Assembly (NCBI RefSeq): GCF_000372445.1
Contig: NZ_AQUY01000001.1
Location: 998,824 to 1,062,823, forward strand
DNA from: Corynebacterium ulceribovis DSM 45146
GTDB lineage: Bacteria; Actinomycetota; Actinomycetes; Mycobacteriales; Mycobacteriaceae
Direction: 5' to 3'
Length of the DNA stretch: 64,000 nt
The notes below the pieces were generated by a model, which ran no database searches, was not told where the DNA came from, and saw nothing but the letters and a program-made list of their open reading frames with translations. Made by a program: the position numbers and the translations under genes. This document shows, in pieces, positions 47,593-56,012 of the stretch (position 1 is the stretch's first letter; the number at the start of each line of letters is the position of its first letter).

Positions 47593-49803
47593 GTGGATTT
47601 CGACTCGGAAGAGTTTGCCCCGTTTGATAGTGTGCCGCCGCGCCTCATGCAGCTTATTACTGCGCTGCGCGGGGCCGGCCATGAAGGCCGAACTGCGTCC
47701 TATCTCAAACGCTCTGCAAATGGTTATGGCCAGTACACCGTTCCGGAGAGTTTCCAACGAACGCTGGATCGCGATATCCGAGATTTAGCTGCCGTCGGGG
47801 TTTTCGTCGAAAAGGTGAATTTTCCCGATGGGGTGCGCTACCGGCTGAAAGGCAATAGTGCCGGCCATAATATTCGGTTTACTGCCGAGGAGTGGGCGCT
47901 CATTCAGGTTGCGACGTCGATGCTTTTGCAGCCCGATTTGCGGGCGCAGGTAGCGAATATGAGTATGAAACTCGCCCCGGCTGCGGTTGGTTCCGATCAA
48001 TTCCACGCTATTCGTAATGCGTCCTATTTAATTCCGGATTCCATTTTGTTGTCTGCCGATGAGCACGCCAACTTGTTTGATGCGGTCGGCAAACATCCGG
48101 TGCAGTTTTTGTATCAGCCGAATTCGGCGACGGATTGGACTGAGCGGCAAATGGAGCCGTGGGGTTGGGAAGTCAAAGATGGCCGCACATACCTCATTGG
48201 TTGGGACACCGATCGCGATGCGGTCCGCGCTTTTCGCGCGCCGCATATCGATGACCTCCAGGTACGTACCGATCTGACGGTGACGCAGCCAGTGCCGTCT
48301 TCGCATGAGTTAGCCGCATTGGTCACCGAGTCACTGCGTCGCAATACCGTCGACCACGAGGACGCCGAGCTGTCCGTACCGTTGCGGTTAGTGTCGGCGT
48401 TCGCCAAGTGGCTTAGTGACGATAATCTGCCAACACATGCCGACATTGTCGCTGATGGGGAACGGTTGGTGCCGTTGAAGGTGTCCGGCGCTAACCCAGA
48501 TGAGCTGCTGCGCACGATTTGTGAGTTTCAACCAGATGTCACGGTTCAGTCGCCCGAGTCGCTGAAGGACCAGGTGCGACAACGCTTCACGGGTATCCTT
48601 GGCGACTTGGATAAGGAAACTCCCATTGGTGGCGGTGAGGTAGTCACCGGTCAGATGGTGCGTAGCTACTTAGCGAATGTGATGGAGGACAGCGCGCCCC
48701 AGTCAGCGGAAGTCGCACCGAACGAGGTGCTGCAGTTATGGGCCCTGATTGAGATCCTGGAGAACGAAGCAACCGAGGAACCTATTGCATTCACGGAGCT
48801 CACGAGACGACTGGGCGTGACCCGCAGTGAACTGACGAAACTGCTGGAGATGATGGACCAAGTCGGGTCCGCGGAAGGCACCGGCATCGGAGTCAAGGCA
48901 GGGGACTTGCTTCTTGACGCTCACACCTACTCATACGTAGAAAGCGCGGAGGGGGTCCGTCTCACCCAGTCACTCCATGGCTTCTGGCGGCCGCTTGCAG
49001 CAGGTGAAGGCACCTGGGAAACCTCGCGGCAGGGATTCCGGGAGCTTTCCCACCTGCGGCCAGATGAGATCGGACTGACGCTCATCGCATTGAAGCACCT
49101 ACGGTCGGCTCCAGCGTTGTACGGCGACGTGCAGTCCTTAGGCTCAGCGATAAGCAAACTGGAGTCGCTCGTTGGTATCGAGCCTTCCGACACAGCTGTC
49201 GCAGCGCCCGCGGCATCGAATCCGATTCATCACGCGATTGACCAAGCGCTGCAGCAGAATAAAGCCTTGCGGTTTACCTACCATGGCGAAACACGCAACA
49301 CAGTCACCGAACGACTCGTCGATCCAGTGCGCGCCATTTTGAAGGATGGTCGTCCGTTCCTCGTGGCTATTGACCGGAAGGTCCACGACCAGACCCAGGA
49401 CGTAGCTCAGTCCCGAAGGACGTTTTTCCTGGATCGGATGAGTGATATTGAAGTCAGTAGTGCCCGTCGGCGTCGATATGAGGACATTGATGTCGATGTC
49501 AATGATCCGGGCAATATCCGCGACGTTGAGCAGTGGGCTGAATTGCTGGTTGTTAAAGACCTGTGGTGGGTGGCTGACTACACCGATATCGAGTTGGTTT
49601 TCGACGACTCGGAACGGGCGTGGGGGTACTTGCCGCTTTTTGACGTTGCCTGGGCGGCACGTTTTATTCAGGCCTATGGGCCGGGAATTCAGGTTGTGGG
49701 ACCCCATGAGCTGCGGGAAGTTTTGCGAAATCAGGTAGCAAAAACGTTGTCTCAGTTGGAATGTGACCCGGCGGACACAGCCCCGTCTAGCGGGGATAAT
49801 TAG
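47593..49803 (+). CDS. Fused PafB-PafC WYL-domain transcriptional regulator
   Basis: A ~736-residue single polypeptide carrying two successive regulator units. Unit 1 has an N-terminal winged HTH (to ~75, RTLDRDIRDLAAVGVFVEK) and a WYL-type domain. Unit 2 begins near residue 395 (FTELTRRLGVTRSELTKLLEMM) and has another WYL region (LRFTYHGE) with a C-terminal tail. PafB and PafC form a heterodimer that activates DNA-damage genes in mycobacteria; here they are one chain. The GTG at 47593 has GGAG six bases upstream. Confidence 0.9.
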   Translation: MDFDSEEFAPFDSVPPRLMQLITALRGAGHEGRTASYLKRSANGYGQYTVPESFQRTLDRDIRDLAAVGVFVEKVNFPDGVRYRLKGNSAGHNIRFTAEEWALIQVATSMLLQPDLRAQVANMSMKLAPAAVGSDQFHAIRNASYLIPDSILLSADEHANLFDAVGKHPVQFLYQPNSATDWTERQMEPWGWEVKDGRTYLIGWDTDRDAVRAFRAPHIDDLQVRTDLTVTQPVPSSHELAALVTESLRRNTVDHEDAELSVPLRLVSAFAKWLSDDNLPTHADIVADGERLVPLKVSGANPDELLRTICEFQPDVTVQSPESLKDQVRQRFTGILGDLDKETPIGGGEVVTGQMVRSYLANVMEDSAPQSAEVAPNEVLQLWALIEILENEATEEPIAFTELTRRLGVTRSELTKLLEMMDQVGSAEGTGIGVKAGDLLLDAHTYSYVESAEGVRLTQSLHGFWRPLAAGEGTWETSRQGFRELSHLRPDEIGLTLIALKHLRSAPALYGDVQSLGSAISKLESLVGIEPSDTAVAAPAASNPIHHAIDQALQQNKALRFTYHGETRNTVTERLVDPVRAILKDGRPFLVAIDRKVHDQTQDVAQSRRTFFLDRMSDIEVSSARRRRYEDIDVDVNDPGNIRDVEQWAELLVVKDLWWVADYTDIELVFDDSERAWGYLPLFDVAWAARFIQAYGPGIQVVGPHELREVLRNQVAKTLSQLECDPADTAPSSGDN

Positions 49804-49847
49804 TCGGCGTTAAGCTGTGTGGAGCTATTAAGGAAAGGTAACGGAAC

Positions 49848-50120
49848 ATGCCTATTGGTTGGCCAGAACTTCTGATTATTTTGCTGGTTGTTGTTTTGCT
49901 CTTCGGGGCTCGGAAGTTGCCGGAAGCTGCGCGCTCTATTGGCCGTTCCGCTCGTATTTTCAAATCTGAAATGAACGAGATGCAGAACGAGAATGCGAAG
50001 AAGGAAATCGAAAAGACCCCGGCTTCGCAGCAGGAAACTCAGGCTCAGCAGCCACACGTGCAGCAGCCTACTCAGCAGCCTCAGGTGCAGCAGGACCGCA
50101 CGCCAGAGCAGGACGCCTAA
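49848..50120 (+). CDS. tatA: Sec-independent protein translocase subunit TatA
   Basis: A 90-residue protein with one N-terminal membrane helix (~5-22, [19 protein letters not shown]) including the hinge FGxxKLP, an amphipathic helix, and a Gln-rich, disordered tail. It forms the pore component of the twin-arginine pathway. ATG 49848 with GGAAAGG upstream; 18 bases before tatC. Confidence 0.95.
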   Translation: MPIGWPELLIILLVVVLLFGARKLPEAARSIGRSARIFKSEMNEMQNENAKKEIEKTPASQQETQAQQPHVQQPTQQPQVQQDRTPEQDA

Positions 50121-50138
50121 CGGCATCGTCATTTCGCA

Positions 50139-51383
50139 ATGACTTCTTCAGTCCCATCGTCCGAAGCCGACCGCCAACGCCGTCGTCAGCTCCGTGCTGA
50201 ACGACGCCGCAAGCGGCAACTGAAACGCGAGATCCAAAACCGCCGGAGCAATCCGGAAGGTGCCATGTCAATTGTGCAGCACCTCAATGAGCTCCGCGAC
50301 CGAGTGATCCAGATTCTGCTGGCCGTCGTGGTCGGCACCATCGTTGGGTTCATTTGGTACCAAACCGCGGTACCCGGTTTCAGTTTCACGATTCCTAAAG
50401 TCGGCACGGTGCAATGGGGCGGAATCCCAGCACTCGGTGAAATCCTTCGCGGCCCGTACTGCTCATTGGATCCAGATAAGCGGGTGAGCCTAACCGCTGA
50501 TGGGGAATGCCGCCTGCTGGCCACAACCCCAATGGACATGTTTATGCTCCGACTTAAGGTCGGCGCATTGGCCGGTGTGGTGTTGTCGTCACCGTGGTGG
50601 TTGTACCAAATCTGGGCGTTCATCACCCCAGGACTCAAGCGCAATGAGCGCAAGCACACCCTGACTTTTGTCTCCGCTGCCGTGACCTTGTTTGTTCTTG
50701 GCGCAGTGCTGGCCTACTTCGTCGTGTCCTTCGGACTGGAGTTCCTGCTCACCATGGGTCAGGATTTCCAAGCCGCAGCACTGTCGGGTACGAGCTACTT
50801 CAACTTCCTGATCACCCTGATTGTGGTGTTTGGTGTCAGCTTTGAGCTACCGCTCATCATCATCATGCTCAACCGTGTGGGTGTTTTGAAGTACGAGCAG
50901 ATGAAGGAAAAGCGGCACCTCATCATCATCGGCCTGTTCATTTTTGCTGCCTTTATGACGCCGGGTGGCGACCCAATGTCGATGGTTGCGCTGGCATCCA
51001 CCATGGTGCTGCTGGCGGAAATCGCCATTCAGATTTCCCGCATCCATGACCGCAAACTGGTCGAAAAGCGACCAGAATGGCTGGATCTGGATGATGAAAC
51101 TGCGTCCTCATTGGATTTGAGCGCCGGTGGAGTAGATGCCCCGCAGGGTCTTGGTTCGCCTAGCGATGTCGGTGCACCAACTGGGTTGGATACGCCATCC
51201 GATTTGGGTTCACCGTCGCAGCTCGGTGGAGTTTCACCGGTATCGGCTCCGACCTCAGTGCGTGAAACACGCCGCAACGATGGTGTATCCCGGCCACGTA
51301 CTCAGCCGTTTGGCGGCGACTACGCCGAAGACTTGGGCGATTTTTCTGCCCGCGACACTGGTTCTTTCGACGACGTTCTGTAA
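50139..51383 (+). CDS. tatC: Sec-independent protein translocase subunit TatC
   Basis: A 414-residue TatC with six membrane helices, the conserved HLNELRDR cytosolic N-terminal motif and the FITPGLKRNERK and FELP elements. It binds twin-arginine signal peptides. It is longer than the usual ~250-310 residues: a ~35-residue basic N-terminal stretch precedes HLNELR and a ~120-residue hydrophilic C-terminal tail carries short repeats (GSPSDVG, TPSDLG, GSPSQLG). ATG 50139; an internal ATG at 50262 would remove the basic extension. Confidence 0.95.
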   Translation: MTSSVPSSEADRQRRRQLRAERRRKRQLKREIQNRRSNPEGAMSIVQHLNELRDRVIQILLAVVVGTIVGFIWYQTAVPGFSFTIPKVGTVQWGGIPALGEILRGPYCSLDPDKRVSLTADGECRLLATTPMDMFMLRLKVGALAGVVLSSPWWLYQIWAFITPGLKRNERKHTLTFVSAAVTLFVLGAVLAYFVVSFGLEFLLTMGQDFQAAALSGTSYFNFLITLIVVFGVSFELPLIIIMLNRVGVLKYEQMKEKRHLIIIGLFIFAAFMTPGGDPMSMVALASTMVLLAEIAIQISRIHDRKLVEKRPEWLDLDDETASSLDLSAGGVDAPQGLGSPSDVGAPTGLDTPSDLGSPSQLGGVSPVSAPTSVRETRRNDGVSRPRTQPFGGDYAEDLGDFSARDTGSFDDVL

Positions 51384-51409
51384 GCTCAAAGCCGGCTCGC
51401 CGGGTCATT

Positions 51410-51428
51410 GCGCCGCAGCTTGCGGCGC
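51410..51428. repeat. Perfect hairpin between tatC and helY
   Basis: GCGCCGCA and TGCGGCGC pair over eight bases around a three-base loop. No T run follows on the plus strand, so it is not a canonical terminator; it may slow RNA polymerase or stabilise the tatC end. Confidence 0.55.
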
Positions 51429-51457
51429 GAGCGCGGAAATTGTGACACCCTGGTTAT

Positions 51458-54400
51458 ATGCACCCGCGTGAGGAAGACCTTCGGTTCGATATTGACGACG
51501 ACGTCGAGTTCTTCGACCTCCATGAGGAGGACTACGATGACGACGTCGATGACGCCGACTTTGATGATGACTTCGATGTCGACGAACCCTATCCCGGCGA
51601 AGACTACGCCGATGAGTCTGGGACGCCACAGGAAGTCCCACAGCCTATGCCCGGCTCGCGGCTATTCCATTACACCGCCACGGACACAGCCGATAAGCCG
51701 ATAGTCAAGCCGGGCAGTCTCCTGTCAGAATTCATTTCTGACTTGCCGTTTACCCCAGACGATTTCCAGCTCCGCGGCTGCATCTCCATTGAAGATGGCC
51801 GAGAAGTATTGGTCTGTGCACCAACCGGCGCCGGTAAAACCTTCGTTGGTGAGTTCGCAGTGTACGCAGCGAAAGCCACTGGCGGTAAATGCTTCTACAC
51901 CACACCAATTAAGGCGCTGAGTAACCAGAAGTTCCACGACCTAGTCGATGAATACGGCGAAGATGCCGTCGGCTTGCTCACCGGTGATGTTGCGATTAAT
52001 GGCGATGCCGACATTGTCGTCATGACCACCGAGGTGCTGCGCAACATGATCTACGCCGGCTCACCGGCGCTGCGCCGCCTCACGCACGTGGTCATGGACG
52101 AGATTCACTACCTCGCTGACCAGGAACGTGGCCCTGTTTGGGAAGAAGTGATCCTTAACCTCTCCGAAGACATCCATGTCATTGGACTGTCGGCCACGGT
52201 GTCGAACTCGGAGGAGTTTGGCCGCTGGATTTCCACAGTGCGTGGCGGCACCGACATTATTGTCTCGGATCTTCGCCCAGTGCCGCTGAACCAGTGGATG
52301 CTGGTGGGCAAGCATATGTTCCCGCTGTTCAAGCCAGGTAGTTTCGCTGTGAACCCAGACTTGCTACAGGCCACTGCCCGTGCAGAACATGGCGCACTGC
52401 TAGCGCAACGTGGCGGCCCAGTAGCTGACCGGGAACGGGACCGGTATGAATACCGACGCGGTGGCAATGCGAAATCGCGACGCGCTAAACGCCGGGAAGC
52501 TGAGCGTGGCCAGCGCCGCCGCCAATGGAATGATGACACCAGCGAAATTGCTGGCTACCGGCCACTGCGACGACCAGAAACTCTCCGCGTCTTGGGTAGC
52601 AATAAGATGCTGCCGGCGATTGTGTTCATTTTCTCCCGCGCTGGATGCGATGGCGCAGTGCGCCAATGCCTTGGCAACCGGCTGGTACTGACCTCCGAGT
52701 CCGAAGCGCAACGCATCGCAGAGATCGCCGATGCCGGCGTCGTCGATATTCCAGCAGCCGACCTTGAGGTACTTGACTACGACCGGGTCAAAACTGCGTG
52801 GACGCGCGGGGTAGCGGCGCACCATGCCGGTATGCTGCCAGCGTTCCGTCATATCGTCGAAAAGCTCTTTAATGAAGGGCTTGTCAAGGCAGTTTTCGCT
52901 ACGGAAACGTTGGCGCTGGGCATTAATATGCCGGCCCGATCGGTGCTGCTGGAAAAGCTGGTGAAATTCAACGGTGAGGCACATGTGGACCTCACCCCAG
53001 GGCAGTACACGCAGATGACGGGCCGTGCGGGCCGCCGCGGGATTGACGTTGAAGGTAATGCGGTGGTGCAGTGGGCACCAGCGATGGATGCTCGGCAGGT
53101 CGCCGGTTTGGCGTCGACGCGTACCTACCCGCTGATTTCTACCTTCCGGCCGGGCTACAACATGTCCATCAACCTGCTGCGCACCATGGATTATGACGAT
53201 GCGGTGCGACTGCTGGAGAAGTCCTTCGCCCAGTATCAGGCGGACGGCAGTGTGGTTGGTCAGGTCCGCGAACTCGAACGGGTGGAGCAGGACCTCGCTG
53301 AGCTGGAGCTGCAGCTACGCACAATGGTCGGCGAGCACTACGACGAGGCAGAGACCGAGTCCTTCCTGGAGTATATGGCGATCCGCGATGAGCTGTCTCG
53401 GGAAGAAAAGGCCGCGCGGAAGGCGAATTCGCGGCAGCGGGAGCAGGAAACTCAGGCGGTGTTGCGCAAGCTGAATGCCGGTGAGGTTATTGCTTTGCCG
53501 GGTAAGCGGCCGCAGCTCGCGGTGGTCACCCGGGTCGATACCAGCGCGGCGGCGCGGCCGACCGTGATTTCCGAGTCTGGGTGGACCGGACGGATTTACT
53601 CCTCAATGTTTGCGGTGGCCCCACCGGTGCTTGGCCGGATTCGGATTCCGGCTGATGCCGGCCGGCACCCGAAGCGGGCAGTTGGTCAGGTCAAGCAGGC
53701 ACTGCGCCGGTCGCGGATTTCGGCACCAAAGCGCATCCCGACTGCTCCTCGGACTAAGGCTCGCCATTTGGCGCCAATCCGGGCGCGGCTCAAGGCGCAT
53801 CCGGCGCACAAGTGGCCGCAGCGGGAGGAATTCGCCCGCGTCGGTGAGCAGATTAACCGCGCGCGCCGCAATGAGGCTCGCCTGCGGAAGAAGGTCGGCG
53901 GTGCTACCGACACGTTGGGTCGCATGTTTGACCGCATTTTGGCGCTGCTGACAGAGAAGAACTACCTCGAAGTCACCGACGGTCAGCGCACGGTGACGGT
54001 GGAAGGCGAGAAGCTGGCCCGCATCCACAACGAGGCGGACTTGCTGGTTGCCCAGTGCCTTTCCCGCGGTATTTGGGAAGGCTTGGACCCGGCAGAGCTC
54101 GCTGGTGCGGTCTCCGCTTTGGTGTTCGAAAACCGCCGCGAGATGGGTGTGGCGGGCGCATCCCCAACTGAGCCGTTGGATGGAGCGCTGGCGGCGACTC
54201 GTCGGATTTGGCAAGAGCTGGTTGCCGATGAGGTGCGCCATAAGTTGCCAACGACGCGCGAGCCGGATAATTCCTTCGCCACCGCGATGCACCAGTGGAC
54301 AGCGGGCGCGCCATTGGGTTATTGCTTGGCGGCCGCGGAGGAAAACGGTGCGGAGCTGACCGCCGGTGACTTTGTCCGCTGGTGCCGCCAGGTTGTTGAC

Positions 54401-54505
54401 CTGCTGATTCAGGTCCGCCAGACGGGCTACAGCGATGAGGTCCGCGACAATGCCTCCGATGCGATTACTGCGATTCGCCGCGGCGTGGTCGCGCTGGGTA
54501 CGTAG
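51458..54505 (+). CDS. helY: Ski2-like DEAD/DEAH-box RNA helicase HelY
   Basis: A 1015-residue superfamily II helicase related to eukaryotic Mtr4/Ski2. The first ~65 residues are strongly acidic. RecA-like domain 1 has Walker A APTGAGKT (~125-132) and the DEIH box (VMDEIHYL). Domain 2 holds the motif VI region QMTGRAGRRG. A long C-terminal region follows. Function is probably RNA processing. ATG 51458; it is 74 bases downstream of tatC in the same direction as the pafA-tatC operon. Confidence 0.93.
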   Translation: MHPREEDLRFDIDDDVEFFDLHEEDYDDDVDDADFDDDFDVDEPYPGEDYADESGTPQEVPQPMPGSRLFHYTATDTADKPIVKPGSLLSEFISDLPFTPDDFQLRGCISIEDGREVLVCAPTGAGKTFVGEFAVYAAKATGGKCFYTTPIKALSNQKFHDLVDEYGEDAVGLLTGDVAINGDADIVVMTTEVLRNMIYAGSPALRRLTHVVMDEIHYLADQERGPVWEEVILNLSEDIHVIGLSATVSNSEEFGRWISTVRGGTDIIVSDLRPVPLNQWMLVGKHMFPLFKPGSFAVNPDLLQATARAEHGALLAQRGGPVADRERDRYEYRRGGNAKSRRAKRREAERGQRRRQWNDDTSEIAGYRPLRRPETLRVLGSNKMLPAIVFIFSRAGCDGAVRQCLGNRLVLTSESEAQRIAEIADAGVVDIPAADLEVLDYDRVKTAWTRGVAAHHAGMLPAFRHIVEKLFNEGLVKAVFATETLALGINMPARSVLLEKLVKFNGEAHVDLTPGQYTQMTGRAGRRGIDVEGNAVVQWAPAMDARQVAGLASTRTYPLISTFRPGYNMSINLLRTMDYDDAVRLLEKSFAQYQADGSVVGQVRELERVEQDLAELELQLRTMVGEHYDEAETESFLEYMAIRDELSREEKAARKANSRQREQETQAVLRKLNAGEVIALPGKRPQLAVVTRVDTSAAARPTVISESGWTGRIYSSMFAVAPPVLGRIRIPADAGRHPKRAVGQVKQALRRSRISAPKRIPTAPRTKARHLAPIRARLKAHPAHKWPQREEFARVGEQINRARRNEARLRKKVGGATDTLGRMFDRILALLTEKNYLEVTDGQRTVTVEGEKLARIHNEADLLVAQCLSRGIWEGLDPAELAGAVSALVFENRREMGVAGASPTEPLDGALAATRRIWQELVADEVRHKLPTTREPDNSFATAMHQWTAGAPLGYCLAAAEENGAELTAGDFVRWCRQVVDLLIQVRQTGYSDEVRDNASDAITAIRRGVVALGT

Positions 54506-54527
54506 CCCGACCAGTACGATTGGGGTT

Positions 54528-55271
54528 ATGTCCACCACCAGCACTCTCGTCATTTTCGGCGGCGCCAGCGAAATCGGCGGTGAGGTCGCCCGACGACTCG
54601 CCGCCGGACGTCGAGTCGTTCTCGCTGCCCGCGACGTCAATAAGCTCACTGAACCGACCGCAACCATGCGCACCGCCGGCGCCGTGGAGGTTGTCCAGGT
54701 CCCCTTCGACGCTGCAGACATCACCGCGGCCACCGGGCTTGTTGACGAATTGGTCGCCGACTATGGGGCCATTGATATCGCAGTGGTCGCATTCGGGGTG
54801 CTCGGGGACCAAGCACGCGCCGAAGCTGATGGAGCGTATGCGGCTGACATCGTGCATGTGGATTACACCGCGCAGGTCGCATTACTAACGGCGCTGGCCA
54901 GCCAGATGAAGCGGCAGGGCGGCGGACAGATCGTGGCGTTTTCGTCGATTGCTGGTCATCGGGTGCGGCGCGCGAACTATGTCTATGGCAGCGCGAAAGC
55001 GGGCCTAGATGGTTTCATTCAAGGACTGCAGGATGCGTTGGCGGGCACAGGGGTGCAGTTGCTGCTGGCTCGGCCAGGGTTCGTCATTGGGCGGATGACC
55101 GAGGGGATGAAACCAGCGCCATTGTCGTCGACCCCGCAGCAGGTCGCCGAAGCGGTAGTTGAGGCGCTGGCGAAAGGTAAAACACGGATCTGGGTGCCCG
55201 GCGCGCTGGCGCTGCTCGCTGCGGCGATGTCGGTGACCCCGCGAGCGATCTGGCGGAGGATGCCGCGATGA
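54528..55271 (+). CDS. SDR family oxidoreductase, DprE2-like (Rv2073c homologue)
   Basis: A 247-residue short-chain dehydrogenase: N-terminal VIFGGASEIGGEVARRLA cofactor site, catalytic Ser (FSSIAGH) and YGSAK (Tyr/Lys). The C-terminal LALLAAAMSVTPRAIWRRMP resembles the DprE2 family, which reduces the 2-keto intermediate of decaprenylphosphoryl-arabinose for arabinogalactan. In C. glutamicum a second DprE2-like protein, related to Rv2073c, is known; this location near cobK fits that paralogue rather than dprE2 itself. ATG 54528. Its stop overlaps the cobK start by four bases. Confidence 0.75.
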   Translation: MSTTSTLVIFGGASEIGGEVARRLAAGRRVVLAARDVNKLTEPTATMRTAGAVEVVQVPFDAADITAATGLVDELVADYGAIDIAVVAFGVLGDQARAEADGAYAADIVHVDYTAQVALLTALASQMKRQGGGQIVAFSSIAGHRVRRANYVYGSAKAGLDGFIQGLQDALAGTGVQLLLARPGFVIGRMTEGMKPAPLSSTPQQVAEAVVEALAKGKTRIWVPGALALLAAAMSVTPRAIWRRMPR

Positions 55272-55945
55272 GAGCGCTAGTAATTGCAGGTACGTCAGTG
55301 GCTTTGGAAATGGTGGAGCGGCTGCAGGCCGGCGGATGGCATGTCACATCAGTGGTCGCGCCGCATCATGCGCAGTCGCTGGTGCCACCTGGGGAAGTGC
55401 ATATCGGTGGGTTCGGTGGGCCAGCGGGCCTGGTGAAGTGGCTGATTGCGCAAGGTGTTGAAGTGATCGTTGACGCTGCCGGTCCGTTTGCTGGAAAGAT
55501 TTCGGTGTCGGTGTCGGAGGCGGCTCGGGCCACGGGTACACCGTTGATTGCGATTGTGCCGCAGCCGTGGATCCCGCAGCGCGCCGATAATTGGATTGAA
55601 GTGTCTGACTTGCGTACCGCGGCTGCGGTGGTGCGGGAACGTTACCGGAAGGTGGGCATGCAGATTTCGCCGGAGGTCGCGGCGAAGCTCAAGCTGGGGC
55701 CAAGTGTTTCTACCGTCTTCCCGCGGGGTGGATCAGCTGTTTCTCAGGAAATGATTGAGCAGCGTAGCTTGGACGCGGTTGTGGTGGGCAATACCGGCGA
55801 TGCCACGGACGAGTTATCGCTGGCAGCGGCCCGGCGCGCCGGGGTACCAGTGGTGATGATTACACCGGAGCCACCGACGGTACGACCAGGTGTGCGGGTG
55901 GTCGCTGATGCCTCGGAAGCCTTACTACTTCCGCCGTTTCGTTAA
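55268..55945 (+). CDS. cobK: CobK/CbiJ family precorrin-6A reductase
   Basis: A 225-residue protein with the precorrin-6A reductase fold: a Rossmann-like N terminus (ALVIAGTSVALEMVERL), the DAAGPFAGKIS substrate-site element, LDAVVVGNTGDATDE and VVMITPEPPT. It normally reduces precorrin-6A in cobalamin synthesis. The only other corrin gene in the window is cobG on the opposite strand, so a full pathway is not shown. It overlaps the SDR gene by ATGA. Confidence 0.82.
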   Translation: MRALVIAGTSVALEMVERLQAGGWHVTSVVAPHHAQSLVPPGEVHIGGFGGPAGLVKWLIAQGVEVIVDAAGPFAGKISVSVSEAARATGTPLIAIVPQPWIPQRADNWIEVSDLRTAAAVVRERYRKVGMQISPEVAAKLKLGPSVSTVFPRGGSAVSQEMIEQRSLDAVVVGNTGDATDELSLAAARRAGVPVVMITPEPPTVRPGVRVVADASEALLLPPFR

Positions 55946-56012
55946 AAATCGCTCAGAAGATAGTTAAATTATAGAAACCATTCCCCAAGAAAACTTTTTC
56001 CGAAGGAGTTTC

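Noticed and set aside
53603..54733. 376-codon minus-strand frame opposite helY
   Set aside because: Shadow of the helicase C terminus with no family features.
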